A stretch of DNA of 64,000 nt, taken from NCBI GenBank assembly GCA_009763385.1, contig CM019826.1:95960848-96024847 (forward strand). The letters run 5' to 3'. The position numbers and the translations under genes are program-made. Positions 11,816-22,393 of this stretch are shown piece after piece (the first letter of the stretch is position 1; each line of letters starts with the position of its first letter). Below the pieces are notes generated by a model. That model saw nothing but the letters and a program-made list of their open reading frames with translations. It made no database searches and was not told the DNA's origin. This DNA is from Coix lacryma-jobi var. lacryma-jobi. Its lineage: Eukaryota; Streptophyta; Magnoliopsida; Poales; Poaceae.

Positions 11816-12720
11816 TTAAGCGGCGTGGTGTGTTCTTTCCCTGGCTATCCGGTCCCAAGCGTCATCACTTCCTCTCCTTCGTCTCCGTCGCCTCTGCCCG
11901 CCCGAACCCGACCGCCTCCCCGATACCTAACCCTAGCTCCACCTCGTCGGCACCGCCCCGCGCCCTCGCCGCCGGCCACCGTGCTCCACTTCACCGGTCG
12001 CCGCCATTTTCGCCGCGCTCAGTGCCACACCCGCCTCCGCACCCGCGCGTGCGCCCCTCCATTCCGTGCTCGCCGGAGCTCGCCAAAGCTCGCCGGCGCT
12101 TGGGTCCCGCTCGCCAGAGTCCATCCTCCTCGTCCTCGAGCGTCTCCTCCTCTCCGGCGACTTCCTCCCTTGCCGACCGTCCCTCCCATTGAGCACCACT
12201 CCTCTCATTCCCACTCATGCCCACAAGGTGCTCGATGAAATGCCCGAATGCTCGTTCCACCCTGTTTTGACCCTGTTTTCACTCCAACCTTTTGCAGTCC
12301 TCCTTGGTGTGGTTCGTGGGAGCCGGTACATCAGTATCTCATCTCGTTCTCAGTCGTTTCATCGATCGTTAGGTAGCAAAGCCTTCTTCCTTTCTTATCC
12401 CCACTACTTTGCTTCCATAGGTCTCGCTCCTCTTTAGATTATATGTTTCTTATATATATCCCGTCTATTCTTGCAGCGAGTCCATGGCCGTTGTCAGCTT
12501 GAGGTCAGTTGGCAGTGTCAGATAACCCGGGGCCAAGCCCGTGGGTAAGGATCGAGGCCAAGCCTCCCAAGTGTCAGCGACAGCTTGTGGATCAGTGACA
12601 GGAGGAGTCTTTTTGTCCAAGGTTTGATTGTCAGCTGGGTGTCAGGCGTTTTCAGTGGCAGTTGGTTCTTTCAGCGGCAGTCCAGAGCCCTTCAGTGTTA
12701 GTTCCTCTGTTTTGTCAGCT
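11816..12720 (+). promoter_or_regulatory. GC-rich leader upstream of the E env-position ORF
   Basis: CpG-rich, pyrimidine-rich stretch (about 11830-12240) followed by a less GC-rich segment up to the ORF. Its counterpart in F is 18620-19440. Several open frames occur on both strands but none is conserved between E and F, so I read this as a 5' untranslated or promoter region. A possible intron lies between 12240 and 12480 (pyrimidine-rich CTTATATATATCCCGTCT then TTGCAG near 12475). Promoter activity is not shown by sequence alone. Confidence 0.4.
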
Positions 12721-15270
12721 ATGCGCTGCAAGAACGTTGGTGGTGCCCCGGAGGACTCTCATCCACGTCCCCCCTCCCTTCTGGTCAGAGGCCCGGGAAG
12801 GGGAAGCTGATCACGCGCCGGAAGCGCACCAGGGAGCAGCTGGAGGCCGACCAGGCACGAGAGGTTGCAGCCGCCGCGGAGCGTGCTGAGCAGGGTGGCC
12901 GTACGGGCAGACTCAGGATTGAGGACCAGTTGTCCCCCGACCAGCGCAGAGCAGTTGAGGAGGTCGAGCCGTTCCACCACTCTTCGACTGGCACGCTTAT
13001 GGCTGCCGGTCGCCGGATGACGTTCACGTCTCCGGGTGTGGAGCCCCAGAGCTCGCAGCAGGGCCAGCCAGAGGCCGAGGCAGCCGAGGCACTAGAGGTA
13101 GAGGTAGAGGCCGAGGAGGAGACCCCTAAGGAGGTTCCCAGACGTCAGTCCACCCATCGCAGGACAGCGGTGCCACCCCGGCCCGATGTCCCTCTGCGGG
13201 GAGCACGTGCTCCGTCGAAGCGTGCGCCCCCGCCGATCCCGCGACTGGACCTTCGGGCGGCCACCTGCTCCCAGATACAAACACTCAGGCTCGTCCTAGT
13301 CGAGCAGTGGTTCCCGAGAGAGCGGCAGGAGCAGGCAGGGGCAGACTTCTTCACAGTGCTGCAGGAGGATTTCTATCGTGGATACAGGAACACTGGGATC
13401 AGTATCCGTTCTCAGCGACTTTGCACTCTAGAGGCCCTAGTGACAGCTTCAGAGCAGCTCCGCCCCAGCCTCACCTACTTACCAGGCTTCTTAGACCTGT
13501 TGGGGCGGTCTGGCCCTTACGTCGAGGACTGGGTGTTCCAGTTTTACGCTTCACTTTGGGTACACCAGGACAGGGCGACTATTGAGTTTGCTTTTGAGGG
13601 AGAGCACTACAGGCTATTCACTTCAGAGATCCGAGAGTGGTTTGGACTTCGTCACTCCCAGACTCGGATCAACGACTTGTGCTACGGACAGACTGAGCCC
13701 CCCAGGCGTCCACACAGCGGAGAGCAGCCCCCCACAGACCTGGTGCGTCCCTGTTTTCGTGAGCCCTTCGGGGAGGGTTCGAGCCGTGCGCCGAAGGATC
13801 TCACTCCTGTGGCCCGGATCCTCCACGAGGTGCTCCGGCGCACCCTGCTGCCCCGTTTTGGGTTTAGAGAGGCGATCTCCAGACTTCAGTTGTGGTTACT
13901 CAGTTACCTGATCCAGTAGAGGGATTTTGATATTCTGGATGTGATCATCTGTGAGATGGAGGACACTGTGGCAGAGGGCATTAAGGCCCGCAGGCAGCTC
14001 CCATATGACCATTGGATCTCCTACATTATGTGGAAGGTAGCTGCTACCACCGGCTCTCACCCCAGTCAGTCACTTACAGGCTCCGCGACCGTGTTCCCCG
14101 CCTACAACATGAGTCAGCTTCTGGGACACGGTCGGGACCGCAGGCAGCAGCAGCAGCAGCAGGGGCACCATCCAGTTCACGCCAGCGGCCAGAGGTCCCC
14201 GAGTCAGCACAGGAGCAGGACGAGACCGTCCGGGCCCTCGCCGAGCAGGAGCTAGCAGAGCTAGAGGGTGGTGACACGTACGTCGCAGACGACCACACCG
14301 ACAGCTCCGACGAGGACTACCAGCTCCCGCCCCACTTTCAGCCTAGAGCTCATGACTCACAGGCCGGGACGTCTGGTACTGCTGCCTCCGACCCTGCTTT
14401 ACTTGCGATCCTATCACGGATGGCGGAGCAGCAGCAGACAGTGACACAGGATGTATAGAGGCTGACACAGGAGCAGCAGCGTTTGGCCCAGCAGCAGGCG
14501 CAGGAGCGATCAGACGCCCTACAATGGCAGATGCTGGAGTTGCAGCAGCAGACTCTCAGCTTCATGGAGTGCATCATGAGTGGTCCGCTTCAGTGGCAGT
14601 GGCAGCAGCCCCCCCCCCAGCACCAGCAGCTTATGTGGCATCCCCCGGTACCACCTCAGCCGCAACAGCAGTTTGGACAGCCACCACAGTTTCAGCAGCA
14701 GCTCGCGGGCCCCAGCTCCTCTCAGCTTACGAGCTACACTACTCCTCCAGGCGGGGCCCCGCTCTTCAGTCCTCTGCGCACCGGCTTCACTCCGCGCCCT
14801 ACAGAGTGCCTCTATGCGACCACTACCACAATGACCAGGGATCTGTCGGCTACTTTCAATGAGCTTATTGGGTTTCCCACGCCTGATCTTCAGGACCCAG
14901 TGCAGACGTCGACGACTCCTGTGACCTCTACCATAGAGACTTTACCGAGCTTCGTCGCGTCCTCAGAGCAGACCGAGCCTGTTCTGTCCGAGACCACGAT
15001 GACAGTGCAGCCTGAGTTACCTCTGATACACGAGCTTCCACACTCTAACACTTAGGCTGACACCGCTACTGAGATTGAGACGGCCTCAGAGCAGGCCCAG
15101 CAGCCAGAGCCGACCCGGACCACTTCGCCACAACTTCCAGCTCCTAAGGGTCAGTGTGTCGGGGCCTCCTCTACCGACTCCGACGAGCTTCTCCACCAGT
15201 TCGAGTTCACTCAGCGTACTCCGGAGACTGCTCCTGGCTCGTCTGCACCACCTCCGCCCTTCGACGCTTA
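12721..15270 (+). pseudogene. Element E env-position ORF (SIRE-type extra ORF), broken
   Basis: Begins MRCKNVGGAPEDS, conserved in F. A basic stretch (KGKLITRRKRTREQ) and a long acidic/proline region (VEVEAEEETPKEVPRR) follow. Next is a conserved globular part of about 200 residues (QIQTLRLVLVEQWFPRERQ, LTYLPGFLDLLG, EDWVFQFYASLWVH, FGLRHSQTRINDLCYGQTEPPRRP). The C-terminal half is rich in Gln and Pro with SDEDYQLPPHFQPRAHDSQAG. Frameshifts lie near 12810 and 14100. Stops at 13917-13919 and 14456-14458 both fit CAG to TAG. I see no signal peptide or membrane segment, so envelope is only a positional name. It resembles plant retrotransposon proteins of unknown role. Confidence 0.7.
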
Positions 15271-15711
15271 GTTTGGCGCTTGATGCCAAAGGGGGAGAGT
15301 GGATGAGTATAGCGACAGGGGGAGCGATGTGAGAGGGTTTTGCTTCTTATGATGTGTTATGTTTGACATACGCTCTTTACTTATCGCATCTTTTGGCACT
15401 ATGTTTGTTATATACCTATGCTATGGATCTCATGACATGTGTTGTGCTCACTATGATATTATATATGACATGTCATTTCGTTTCACTGGCATACTTGCGC
15501 TAAATTCTCACTTGTTATGTATTCGAGTTCTCTACTCTTGCACTTGCTATTCACTCTAACTTGTTGAGTGCAGGATGATGGCATGATATGTATGAGCTTG
15601 CCCCTAATCATTTTCTCTTATTTATTGCAAGTTCATACATGTCATGATTTAAAAACCTCTTCTCTCTATACTCGATCTCGTGTTGTCATCAATCACCAAA
15701 AAGGGGGAGAT
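15271..15711 (+). other. Element E 3' untranslated region and polypurine tract
   Basis: AT-rich non-coding sequence. Two purine tracts are visible: CCAAAGGGGGAGAG near 15287 and AAAAAGGGGGAGAT ending at 15711, directly before the LTR. The second is placed as the plus-strand primer. Confidence 0.7.
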
Positions 15712-16144
15712 TGAACGCATCTTGGCCCCTAGTGGGTTTCAGTGATTGGATGAAACGCAAGATTACTGTGACTAACGTGTGTTTTACAGAAACAGGATTA
15801 AGTTAGGTCACAGTAATGGTGACGATACGGGCATATGGAGTTCATGTCCCCTGGAGATGGATATCGTTTCGATTTTCAAAGGACGGACGACGAAGACGGT
15901 GGTAGACTAGGCTAAGTGTCATATGGTGTTGGAGGACACTTAGGTAGTCTTAGGTCTTTGTTTTTCCTTTGGCCGTACTATAAAGGGGAGCATGAATCAG
16001 TAGCTTGACCTAGATGAGTCTATTGAGGTAGGTGTGGTGCACACTTGTTATTTCATAGCCCTAGATAGCTCAGAGAGATGCCTTATGTCGAGAGGAACAA
16101 AAGTCGTTAAGGCAGCGTCATGATCCGAGTTGAGTTTGCCCTTG

Positions 16145-16510
16145 CAACGGGCATCGGACGCTGGCCTAGTGAACATCGGACGCGTCCGATGCCCACCCCG
16201 ACTAGGGTTTAGTCTGGTGCGTGGCATCGAACGCACCGATGTGGTCACATCGGATGCGCCCGTGCCACTGTTCATGTGCGCATGAACTGAGCGCTGCATC
16301 GGACGCTGGCATCGGACGCTGAGGGCCAGCGTCCGATGTCCATGCAGAGAGGTTCCAGAGAGGGTAAATCCACATCGGACGCGTCCGATGTGGTGGCATC
16401 GGACGCTGCCCAGCGTCCGATGTCCCTTTAACCAGTCTGACAGGGTGGTACAATCGACCGTTGGTCGAGGTCATCGGTGCGTCCGATGCCAGGCATCGGA
16501 GCATCCGATG
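16145..16510 (+). repeat. CATCGGACGC palindrome array in E LTR
   Basis: At least ten half or full boxes of CATCGGACGC or its complement. The best is a perfect 24-bp palindrome at 16370-16393 with core ATCGGACGCGTCCGAT. Others form CATCGGACGC ... GCGTCCGATG pairs with short spacers (e.g. near 16295-16340 and 16402-16422). The array ends about 50 bp before the TATTTATA at 16561, a sensible enhancer position if that is the promoter. Confidence 0.85.
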
Positions 16511-16560
16511 CCCCCGTAGAGAGCCCTGTTTGGTGCTCTTTTGGATGACCGTTTGGGGAG

Positions 16561-16568
16561 TATTTATA
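16561..16568 (+). promoter_or_regulatory. Candidate TATA box of E LTR
   Basis: TATTTATA just downstream of the palindrome array and about 190 bp before the LTR end. An alternative is TATAAAGG at 15979-15986, which would put the array in the transcript instead. The sequence does not decide between them. Confidence 0.4.
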
Positions 16569-16754
16569 CTCCTTCCCTCCTCCATCCATTAGAGTGTTCT
16601 TGCCACTTCCATCTGCTGAGAGACACATTGTGAGCGTGAGAAAGTGCAAGAGCCCTAGTGAGGTTGAGAGATTTGCTAATTGTGAGAATTAGACACCTCC
16701 TAGTGAGAATTGAGTAACAAGTGTGCATCCATCCATCTCTTTGGCCTTGTGTTG

Positions 16755-18560
16755 GTCTGACCGCTCCTGTGCCTGCTGCTGTGCAAGAGCCTGTGCATGT
16801 GCTAACTTCTGCTGCTCCTGAGCAAGACGTTGGACGTCCTGTATGACTGTCCTCTGCTGCTCCTCCATCTGAGACAATATAGCTAGCAATGCTGGATCGG
16901 AGGATGCAGTACCACTCGTCCCGGCCTGAGAGTCGTGTGCGCGAGGCTGGAAGTGAGGTGGGAGGTGGTAGTCCTCGTCTGAGCTGTCTATGGGGTCCTC
17001 GGCAACAAAGGTGTCCTCACCCTCCAAGTCAGCAAGCTCTCGCTCAGCGAGGGCTCTAATGGCCTCGTCCTGCTCCTGGGCTGACTCGGGCACCTCTCGA
17101 CGTCGTCTGAAACTAGACGGTGCCTCCTACCGCTGTCTGCGATCCCGACCATGTCCGAAAAGCAGACTCATGTTGTATATAGGGAACACGGTTGCGGAGC
17201 TGGTGAGGGACAGACCTGGTCATGTCCCTGTGGTGACAGCTACCTTCCATAGAATGTATGAGACCCAGTGTGCGTACGCTAGCTGCCGCCGGGCCTTGAT
17301 GCCCTCTGCCACGGTGTCCTCCATCTCACAAACAATCACATCCAACACATCAAACTACTCTCTGCTGCCGAATCAGATAAGCAAGCAACCACAGCTGGAG
17401 TCAGGACATACCCTCTCTGAAGCCAACTCGAGGTAACAGGGGGCGCCGAAGGACCTCATGGAGGATCCGAGCCATAGGAGTAAGATCCTTTGGCGCTCGG
17501 CTCGAACCGTCCTTGAAAGGCTCTCTGAAGCACGGGCGCACGAAGTCAGTAGTAGGCTGCTCTTCGCCGTGAGGGCATCTAGGTGGCTATGTCTGGCCGT
17601 AGCAAAGGTCATGGATCCGGGTCTGTGAGTGGCAAAGTCCGAACCAATCCTGAATCTCTGACGAAAACAACATGTATTGCTCCCCTCTGAACGCAAACTC
17701 TATGGTCTCTCTGTCTGGGTGCATCCACAGTGAGGCGTAGGACTGGAAGACCCAATCCTCTATATAAGAGCCAGACCACCCCAGAAGGTCTGCTAGACCA
17801 GGTAGGTAAGTGAGAACGGGGCGGAGCTGCTCTGCTGCTGAAGCCACTGCCTCCAAAGTGCAAACACGCTGGGATCGCAGACTGGTCCCGGCGTTCCTGT
17901 ACCCCTAGTAAAAGTCCTCCTACAGCACTGTGTAGAAATCTGGACTGGCCTGCTGCTGCCTCTCTCTAGGGAACCACTGCTCCACTGGCACTAGACGTAG
18001 CGTCTGAATCTGAGAACAGGTGGCCACTCGGAGGTCCAATTGCGGGATCAGTGGCGGCGCATGCCTCGATGGAGCATGTCAGGCCGGGGTGGCACCTCGG
18101 TCCTGCGACGGGACTACGGGCGCCTGAGTACCTCCTCTAGGACCTCCTCCTCAGCCTCTACCTTGGCCTCTACCTCCTCTGGTATCTCGGCCTCTGCCTA
18201 GCCCTGTCCTGAGCCCTGCGGCTCGTCCACTGGAGCGGTGAACAACGTTCGGTGACCGGCGGCCATAAGCGTGCCTGACGGTGAGCCATGCCTATGCTCA
18301 ACCACCTCAACTGCCCTCCTCTGCTCTGGGGTGAGCTGATCCTGGATCTGCAAGCTGCCACCAAGGCCAACCCTCTCTGCACGCTCGGCGGCGTCGGCAA
18401 CTGCACGCGCCTGATCGGCCTCTCGCTGCTCTCTAGTGCTCTTCCTGCGTGTAAGCAGCTTCCCCTTCCCTGGCCGCTGACCGGAAGGAGGAGGACGTGG
18501 AGGGGAGTCCTCCAGAGGACCACCGACGTTCTTGCAGCGCATGGCTGACAAGAACAAGAG
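16755..18560 (-). pseudogene. Element F env-position ORF, truncated and broken
   Basis: Starts MRCKNVGGPLEDS near 18543, then the basic KGKLLTRRKSTREQ. The conserved globular part is at 17860-17590 (LTYLPGLADLLGWSG, EDWVFQSYASLWMH, FGLCHSQTRIHDLCYGQT), and the acidic segment SDEDYHLPPHFQPRAHDSQAG at about 16990-16930. It ends at 16755 after QERSD. Frameshifts occur near 18190 and between 17590 and 17090. A stop after CYGQT replaces the Glu found in E. Product role unknown, as for E. Confidence 0.7.
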
Positions 18561-19440
18561 TCAACTGTCACTGAGAAGCTCTTGACTGTCGCTGAAAGAC
18601 CAACTACCACTGAGTAACCTCGACAAGTTCAACTAACAATGATTCCATTGACAACGACTCCCCCTGTCTCTCTGACCAGCGGACACTGCTCAATCCTTAC
18701 GGCTTGGTCCCGAGTTCCCTATCACTGACCAAGTTGTCAACTGCCACTGACTCGCTGCATAGAATAGAGAGGATATATATAAGAGACATATATATTCTAG
18801 AGACGAGGAATCCTATTGGAAGCAAAGCAAAAGGACAAGAAAGTGGAATTGGCTTTGCTACCTGGAGAACCGACGAACCGACCCAAGCAAGGGAGAAGAA
18901 CCAACGTTCGGGAACCCACACGTCACGCCAAGGAGGTCTGCAAGGATTTGGGGCGAAACGGGGGTCAACACACGGAGAAACGACCATTGGGACAATTCAT
19001 CGAATACCTTGTGAGCGAGGTAAATGAAGAGGGAGGGTGATGCTCACGGGGCTGGATCTGCAGGCCGGAGAAGAAGTTGCCGGAGGAGAGAGCACGGGGA
19101 CAAGTTCCGGTGAGGCATGGACAAACTCCGTGAGCTCTCCGGCGAGGACTTCGGCTTGGCTCCGGCAAGCTGCTCTGGCCGTGGGCACGCGATGGAGAGC
19201 CGCTGCGCGCAGGCTGGTGGGAAAGCGTGGGCGCACGGCGGAGTGGGCGCGGCGAAGTACGACAGCGAGATGGAGGAGCGGTGGCCGGCGATGAGGGCAG
19301 ACGCGGTCAAGGCGGCGCGCTAGGGTTCGGGGCTCGGGAGCGGCGGCGGTTCGAACACGAGGTGTGAGAAGGACGAAGGCGATGAGTATGACGTGTGGGA
19401 CCCGCATGTCGGTTAAAGACCCAGACTGCGCTGCTTAAAG
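18561..19440 (-). promoter_or_regulatory. Element F GC-rich leader
   Basis: Counterpart of 11816-12720 in E: an AT-richer part next to the ORF and a CpG-rich part (about 19030-19400). No open frame is conserved with E. Read as untranslated leader or internal promoter region; no motif proves it. Confidence 0.4.
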
Positions 19441-19665
19441 TGGCATCGCACCACCGATGTAAACACATCGGACGCTCCGATGTCCATCTAGAGAGCTCCA
19501 GAATCACCCAAATAACATCGGACGCGTCGTATGCCTTGGCATCGGCCAGCGTCCGATGAGGCCTCGGACGTGCTGATGATGACACATCGGACACGATGCC
19601 AACACTATTCCAGCCAGAGCTATCTATAGTGGGGAGCATCGGACGCTGGGGCCAGCGTCCGATGC
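19441..19665 (-). repeat. Palindromic box array in the F spacer
   Basis: Repeated CATCGGACGC/GCGTCCGATG boxes in the same position as 11600-11815 of E, e.g. ACATCGGACGCTCCGATGTC near 19467 and CATCGGACGCTGG then CCAGCGTCCGATG near 19640-19663. Presence in both copies shows the internal array is a family feature. Confidence 0.75.
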
Positions 19666-20285
19666 TGCATTTTGGGTAGTTTCAAAGATGTCCGTTGTGG
19701 CTCCCTCTACCAACCAAGTTCCAACTCAAATAAGAGGCAAATAAACACCAGTTGGAACCTAGTATGAGCATCCTCACATAAACCCTCAATTTTATAAATA
19801 TTTGGCCTTAGGCTACATATTATTTTTAGAGAAAATAGGCAATAAATCCCGAGGAGACAACATGTGGCCACCAAAACTAGGGGACTCAACCATTAGGAGC
19901 CTCAAATGCTCCCCCTAGCGGTGGACGAACACAGCGGTTACTCAAACTTAACCAAAAAGAAACGACAAAGCAACAAACGTGCATATGCAATGCAATACGG
20001 AATTTGAATCTAGGATGCTTGTCAAGTTTTCTCATGGGTAAGCTTCTTCACACGCTTTTTAGGGCAGTTATCTTAACCACGTCTGACAAGCCTATGTGCA
20101 TAGCATAATTTAAACATGGCATATTATACAATGCAATGCAAGACAACCCCCTTTCACCTTTTGACAAAGTTACTTAGATCAAGCACATTAAGCTCACTTC
20201 GCAATCTACAAAGGGTGTTCTCATCTAGGGGTTTTCTGAAGATATCCGCCAATTGATCTTCAGTTCTAACTCCCTCTAAGGATAT
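19666..20285 (-). pseudogene. pol: Element F end of pol and post-pol spacer
   Basis: Between 20285 and about 20155 the minus strand reads the last RNase H codons (LEGVRTEDQLADIFRKPLDE, then LCRLRSELNVL). The rest is the spacer shared with E. D is inserted at 20285/20286, leaving gatat at 20281-20285 as one side of its target duplication. Confidence 0.7.
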
Positions 20286-20703
20286 TGAAGGACCGAGAAT
20301 GCAATAGCAAGGCGACCAGAGGGGGGGTGAATGGGAGCTCAGAAATTTCTCTCGAAACTTCGGCCTTTGTCCCACAAATCAACCCACAAAAGCTTCGACC
20401 GAAACTGTGATGCCCACGACCCTTGGAAGAGGGTGGATGATCCCTAGGATCACAGCGAAGCACCACAAAGTGATAGCAAGCCAAACACCAAAAACTCCGG
20501 CACAAGTTCGACCCTCAAAAACCAAGTCCCGAACGTATATTGAAGGCTACGTCGAGAAATCCCCAAATACCGATGCTAACAAGTAGCAAAGATACCTAGA
20601 GAGGTTCCTCGGTCAACTCTAAGGCCAAACGAGAAGTCCGGAAACCAAGCAAGGAGACCGGGAGAGCAAACGCACTTAAACTCAGCCTACAGCCTATTCC
20701 CGG

Positions 20704-20965
20704 ACTGTTTGGACTCCCTGTCCCGGACTGTCCGCGCCAGGGGCGGACTATCCGCGGTTCCCTGGCGGACTGTCTGCCGGTCAAAAGTGCGAAACAGCAC
20801 AGTTACTGAAAGTCCTCTGCTAGGGCCTGGACTGTCCGCACCTTTTAACGGCAGACTATCCGCCGGTCACCCGAGGCGAAACACCCGAGAAGCACGGCCA
20901 CTGCTCCGGCCGCCTCCCCGATGCGCGGACTGTTCGCGCCCTGTGTGGCGGACTGTCCGCGGTCA
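20704..20965 (-). repeat. GCGGACTGTCCGC palindrome array in D LTR
   Basis: About nine copies, exact or with one to three changes, of the 13-bp inverted repeat GCGGAC-T-GTCCGC, e.g. near 20724, 20742, 20763, 20828, 20852, 20925 and 20947. The matching array in the 5' LTR is at 44395-44660. Confidence 0.85.
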
Positions 20966-21770
20966 CTCAGGGAGGGCGATTTCAAACGTCCTTCTCCCAA
21001 ATCAAACGTCCTTCTCCCAAATCTTCCCAAATCCTATCCAAATCAAAAACCCTTGTTCCCAAACTTGGAGAAGATGATCATGAGGTAGTTAGGAGACTAT
21101 CCCCAAGAAATCATCCGCTCAAATCAACTCAAACAATGGGAAATCAAAAGGGAAGAAGTATGAATGAAAAAGCACCACGAAAACGAAATCAACCCGATCT
21201 ACTTGTTCGTGAGGAGTAAGATGAATTCCTTCGGTGGAAGTGATCTCCTCACTATAAAGAACAAGTTGATTCAAACGGATTTCGAAAACACGCAATAGAG
21301 AGGGAGATCGAGTGATGGGAAAATCATGGAGAAACGAAGAACGCGAAGAACACGAACAAAACACGAATCAACACATCGATCTGCAACCGTGTGGCTACCA
21401 CACGCTACAACAGTGAGATTACGGTCTCCTTCCTCAAAATCTCCAGTACACAGAGGTATGGTTCTCTGCGGATCTCAGTTGCTACAACAGGGGATTGGGA
21501 GAGCAGGAAAACCTAGAAGTCAAAGAGCAAATGACTGAGATAGGATGGGAGGTGGGTGTCTCCCTCTACTTATCCTAATTCTAATTCCCAGTCTACCCTA
21601 ACTAATTACAGAGCGAATCAGCTAAACCCTAAGGTTATTCTGGACCAACTCGTGGTAGGTGGTGATCCGACGGCCACGCCCGCACAACTAGTAGCGTTGC
21701 CTCGACGCAACCTCACCGATTGCCGCCACGTGCCGCCACCGCTCTGGTTGTCCTTTTCCCGGACTTCGCC

Positions 21771-22042
21771 CCCGGTTTTGAGGCCCAAACCGGGAAACCA
21801 GCCTTCACGACCAACCCCCGGTTTTGAGGCCCACACCGGGAAACCAGCCGTCCATCGCCTGAGTTTGGTGGCCCAAACTCAGCAAACCCGCAGCACCCAG
21901 GTTTTGAGGCCCAAACCTGGAAACCGTCCTCAGCTCGAGTTTTGTGGCCAAACTCAGAAACCGTCAGCGCCCAGGTTTTGAGTCCCAAACCTGGAAACCG
22001 TCCACTCGGTGGTTTTTCTATGGCTCAACCACCAAACCGAGT
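21771..22042 (-). repeat. Covarying hairpin array in D LTR
   Basis: Six 23-24-bp units, each an inverted repeat with constant TTT/AAA next to a loop close to TGAGGCCC, and variable outer arms. 21771-21794: CCCGG/CCGGG. 21817-21840: same with one mismatch. 21859-21882: CTGAG/CTCAG. 21897-21920: CCAGG/CCTGG. 21935-21957: partly degenerate. 21971-21994: CCAGG/CCTGG. A longer hairpin closes the set (22004-22042, ACTCGGTGGTT with AACCACC and ACCGAGT). Outer arms differ between units but stay complementary. Confidence 0.85.
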
Positions 22043-22382
22043 CGTAGAGGGGATGCACCGCCCGTGCACCCCGTCCACCGACATGTGTCCCCAGGTCCTC
22101 GACCCAAGCAACACCGTGCCCGCAAGTCTTCGCTCGTCGCTGTACCAGGCTGTCAGCCACCACAGCTGATCCTCAGGCCACCGGTCCCTCAGTCCAAGCC
22201 TCACGTCCGCCCTTCACCGCTCTTGGTCCATCGGCACGGCACGTCTCTACTTGACCTTCACCTTGCCTTTGATCACTGTATCCGTGCTCGACACCTGCAC
22301 AACACAAGCCAAAGAACATGCGCATTATCCCAGTTGACAATCACTCATCACTCGAGACTCGGCATACACTCATGTATCCGCA

Positions 22383-22393
22383 ATCTCCCCCTT
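22383..22393 (-). other. Element D polypurine tract
   Basis: Minus strand AAGGGGGAGAT directly before the LTR; the same tract is found at 50330-50340 in element I. Confidence 0.8.

Larger units (their letters stand above)
6678..16754 (+). mobile_element. Element E: SIRE/Maximus-type Ty1/copia retrotransposon, 5' end missing
   Basis: Order is gag (3' part), protease, integrase, reverse transcriptase, RNase H, a spacer, an env-position ORF and a 3' LTR. Integrase before reverse transcriptase defines Ty1/copia; a long ORF after pol is the hallmark of the SIRE/Maximus lineage. The 5' LTR and gag start are cut off by insertion of element A at 6677. The right edge is placed where the env-like ORF of F begins on the other strand (~16755); the exact end of the LTR is uncertain. 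Many frameshifts and stops make the element inactive. Confidence 0.85.
15712..16754 (+). repeat. Element E 3' LTR
   Basis: Starts TGAACGCATC right after the polypurine tract. It includes TATAAAGG (15979-15986), the palindrome array and TATTTATA (16561-16568), then runs to the junction with F at about 16754. No clean CA end or target duplication is visible there, so the right edge may be truncated. No 5' LTR is in the window for comparison. Confidence 0.65.
16755..20285 (-). mobile_element. Element F: second copy of the E family, minus strand, truncated
   Basis: Reads inward from 20285 as the last part of pol, spacer, palindrome array, GC-rich leader and env-position ORF, in the same order as E. 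At the left it stops mid-ORF (after QERSD) at the junction with the E LTR. At the right it stops in RNase H where the D LTR starts at 20286. The matching remainder of F is not seen to the right of D. Confidence 0.8.
20286..22382 (-). repeat. Element D 3' LTR (2097 bp)
   Basis: On the + strand it runs TGAAGGACCGAG to TGTATCCGCA, followed by the polypurine complement ATCTCCCCCTT. It carries the GCGGACTGTCCGC array (20704-20965) and the covarying hairpin array (21771-22042). A TATA-like GGATAAGTAG lies on the minus strand near 21568-21577, which puts the hairpins upstream and the palindromes downstream of the start. The partner at 43976 has only the inner 1.16 kb. Confidence 0.85.

Noticed and set aside
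12225..12270. PPR-like phrase VLDEMPE in the E leader
   Set aside because: Seven residues only, frame not conserved in F, no further repeat motif.
18450..18520. TRRKSTREQ in the env-position ORF of F as another H3 K9-like site
   Set aside because: It is internal, and the E copy has TRRKRTREQ, so the Ser is not conserved; basic stretches of this kind are common.
16755..20285. F as part of the same insertion as E (one palindromic element)
   Set aside because: E and F both keep pol end, spacer and ORF in the same internal order but in opposite orientation and with many differences, so they are two separate copies.
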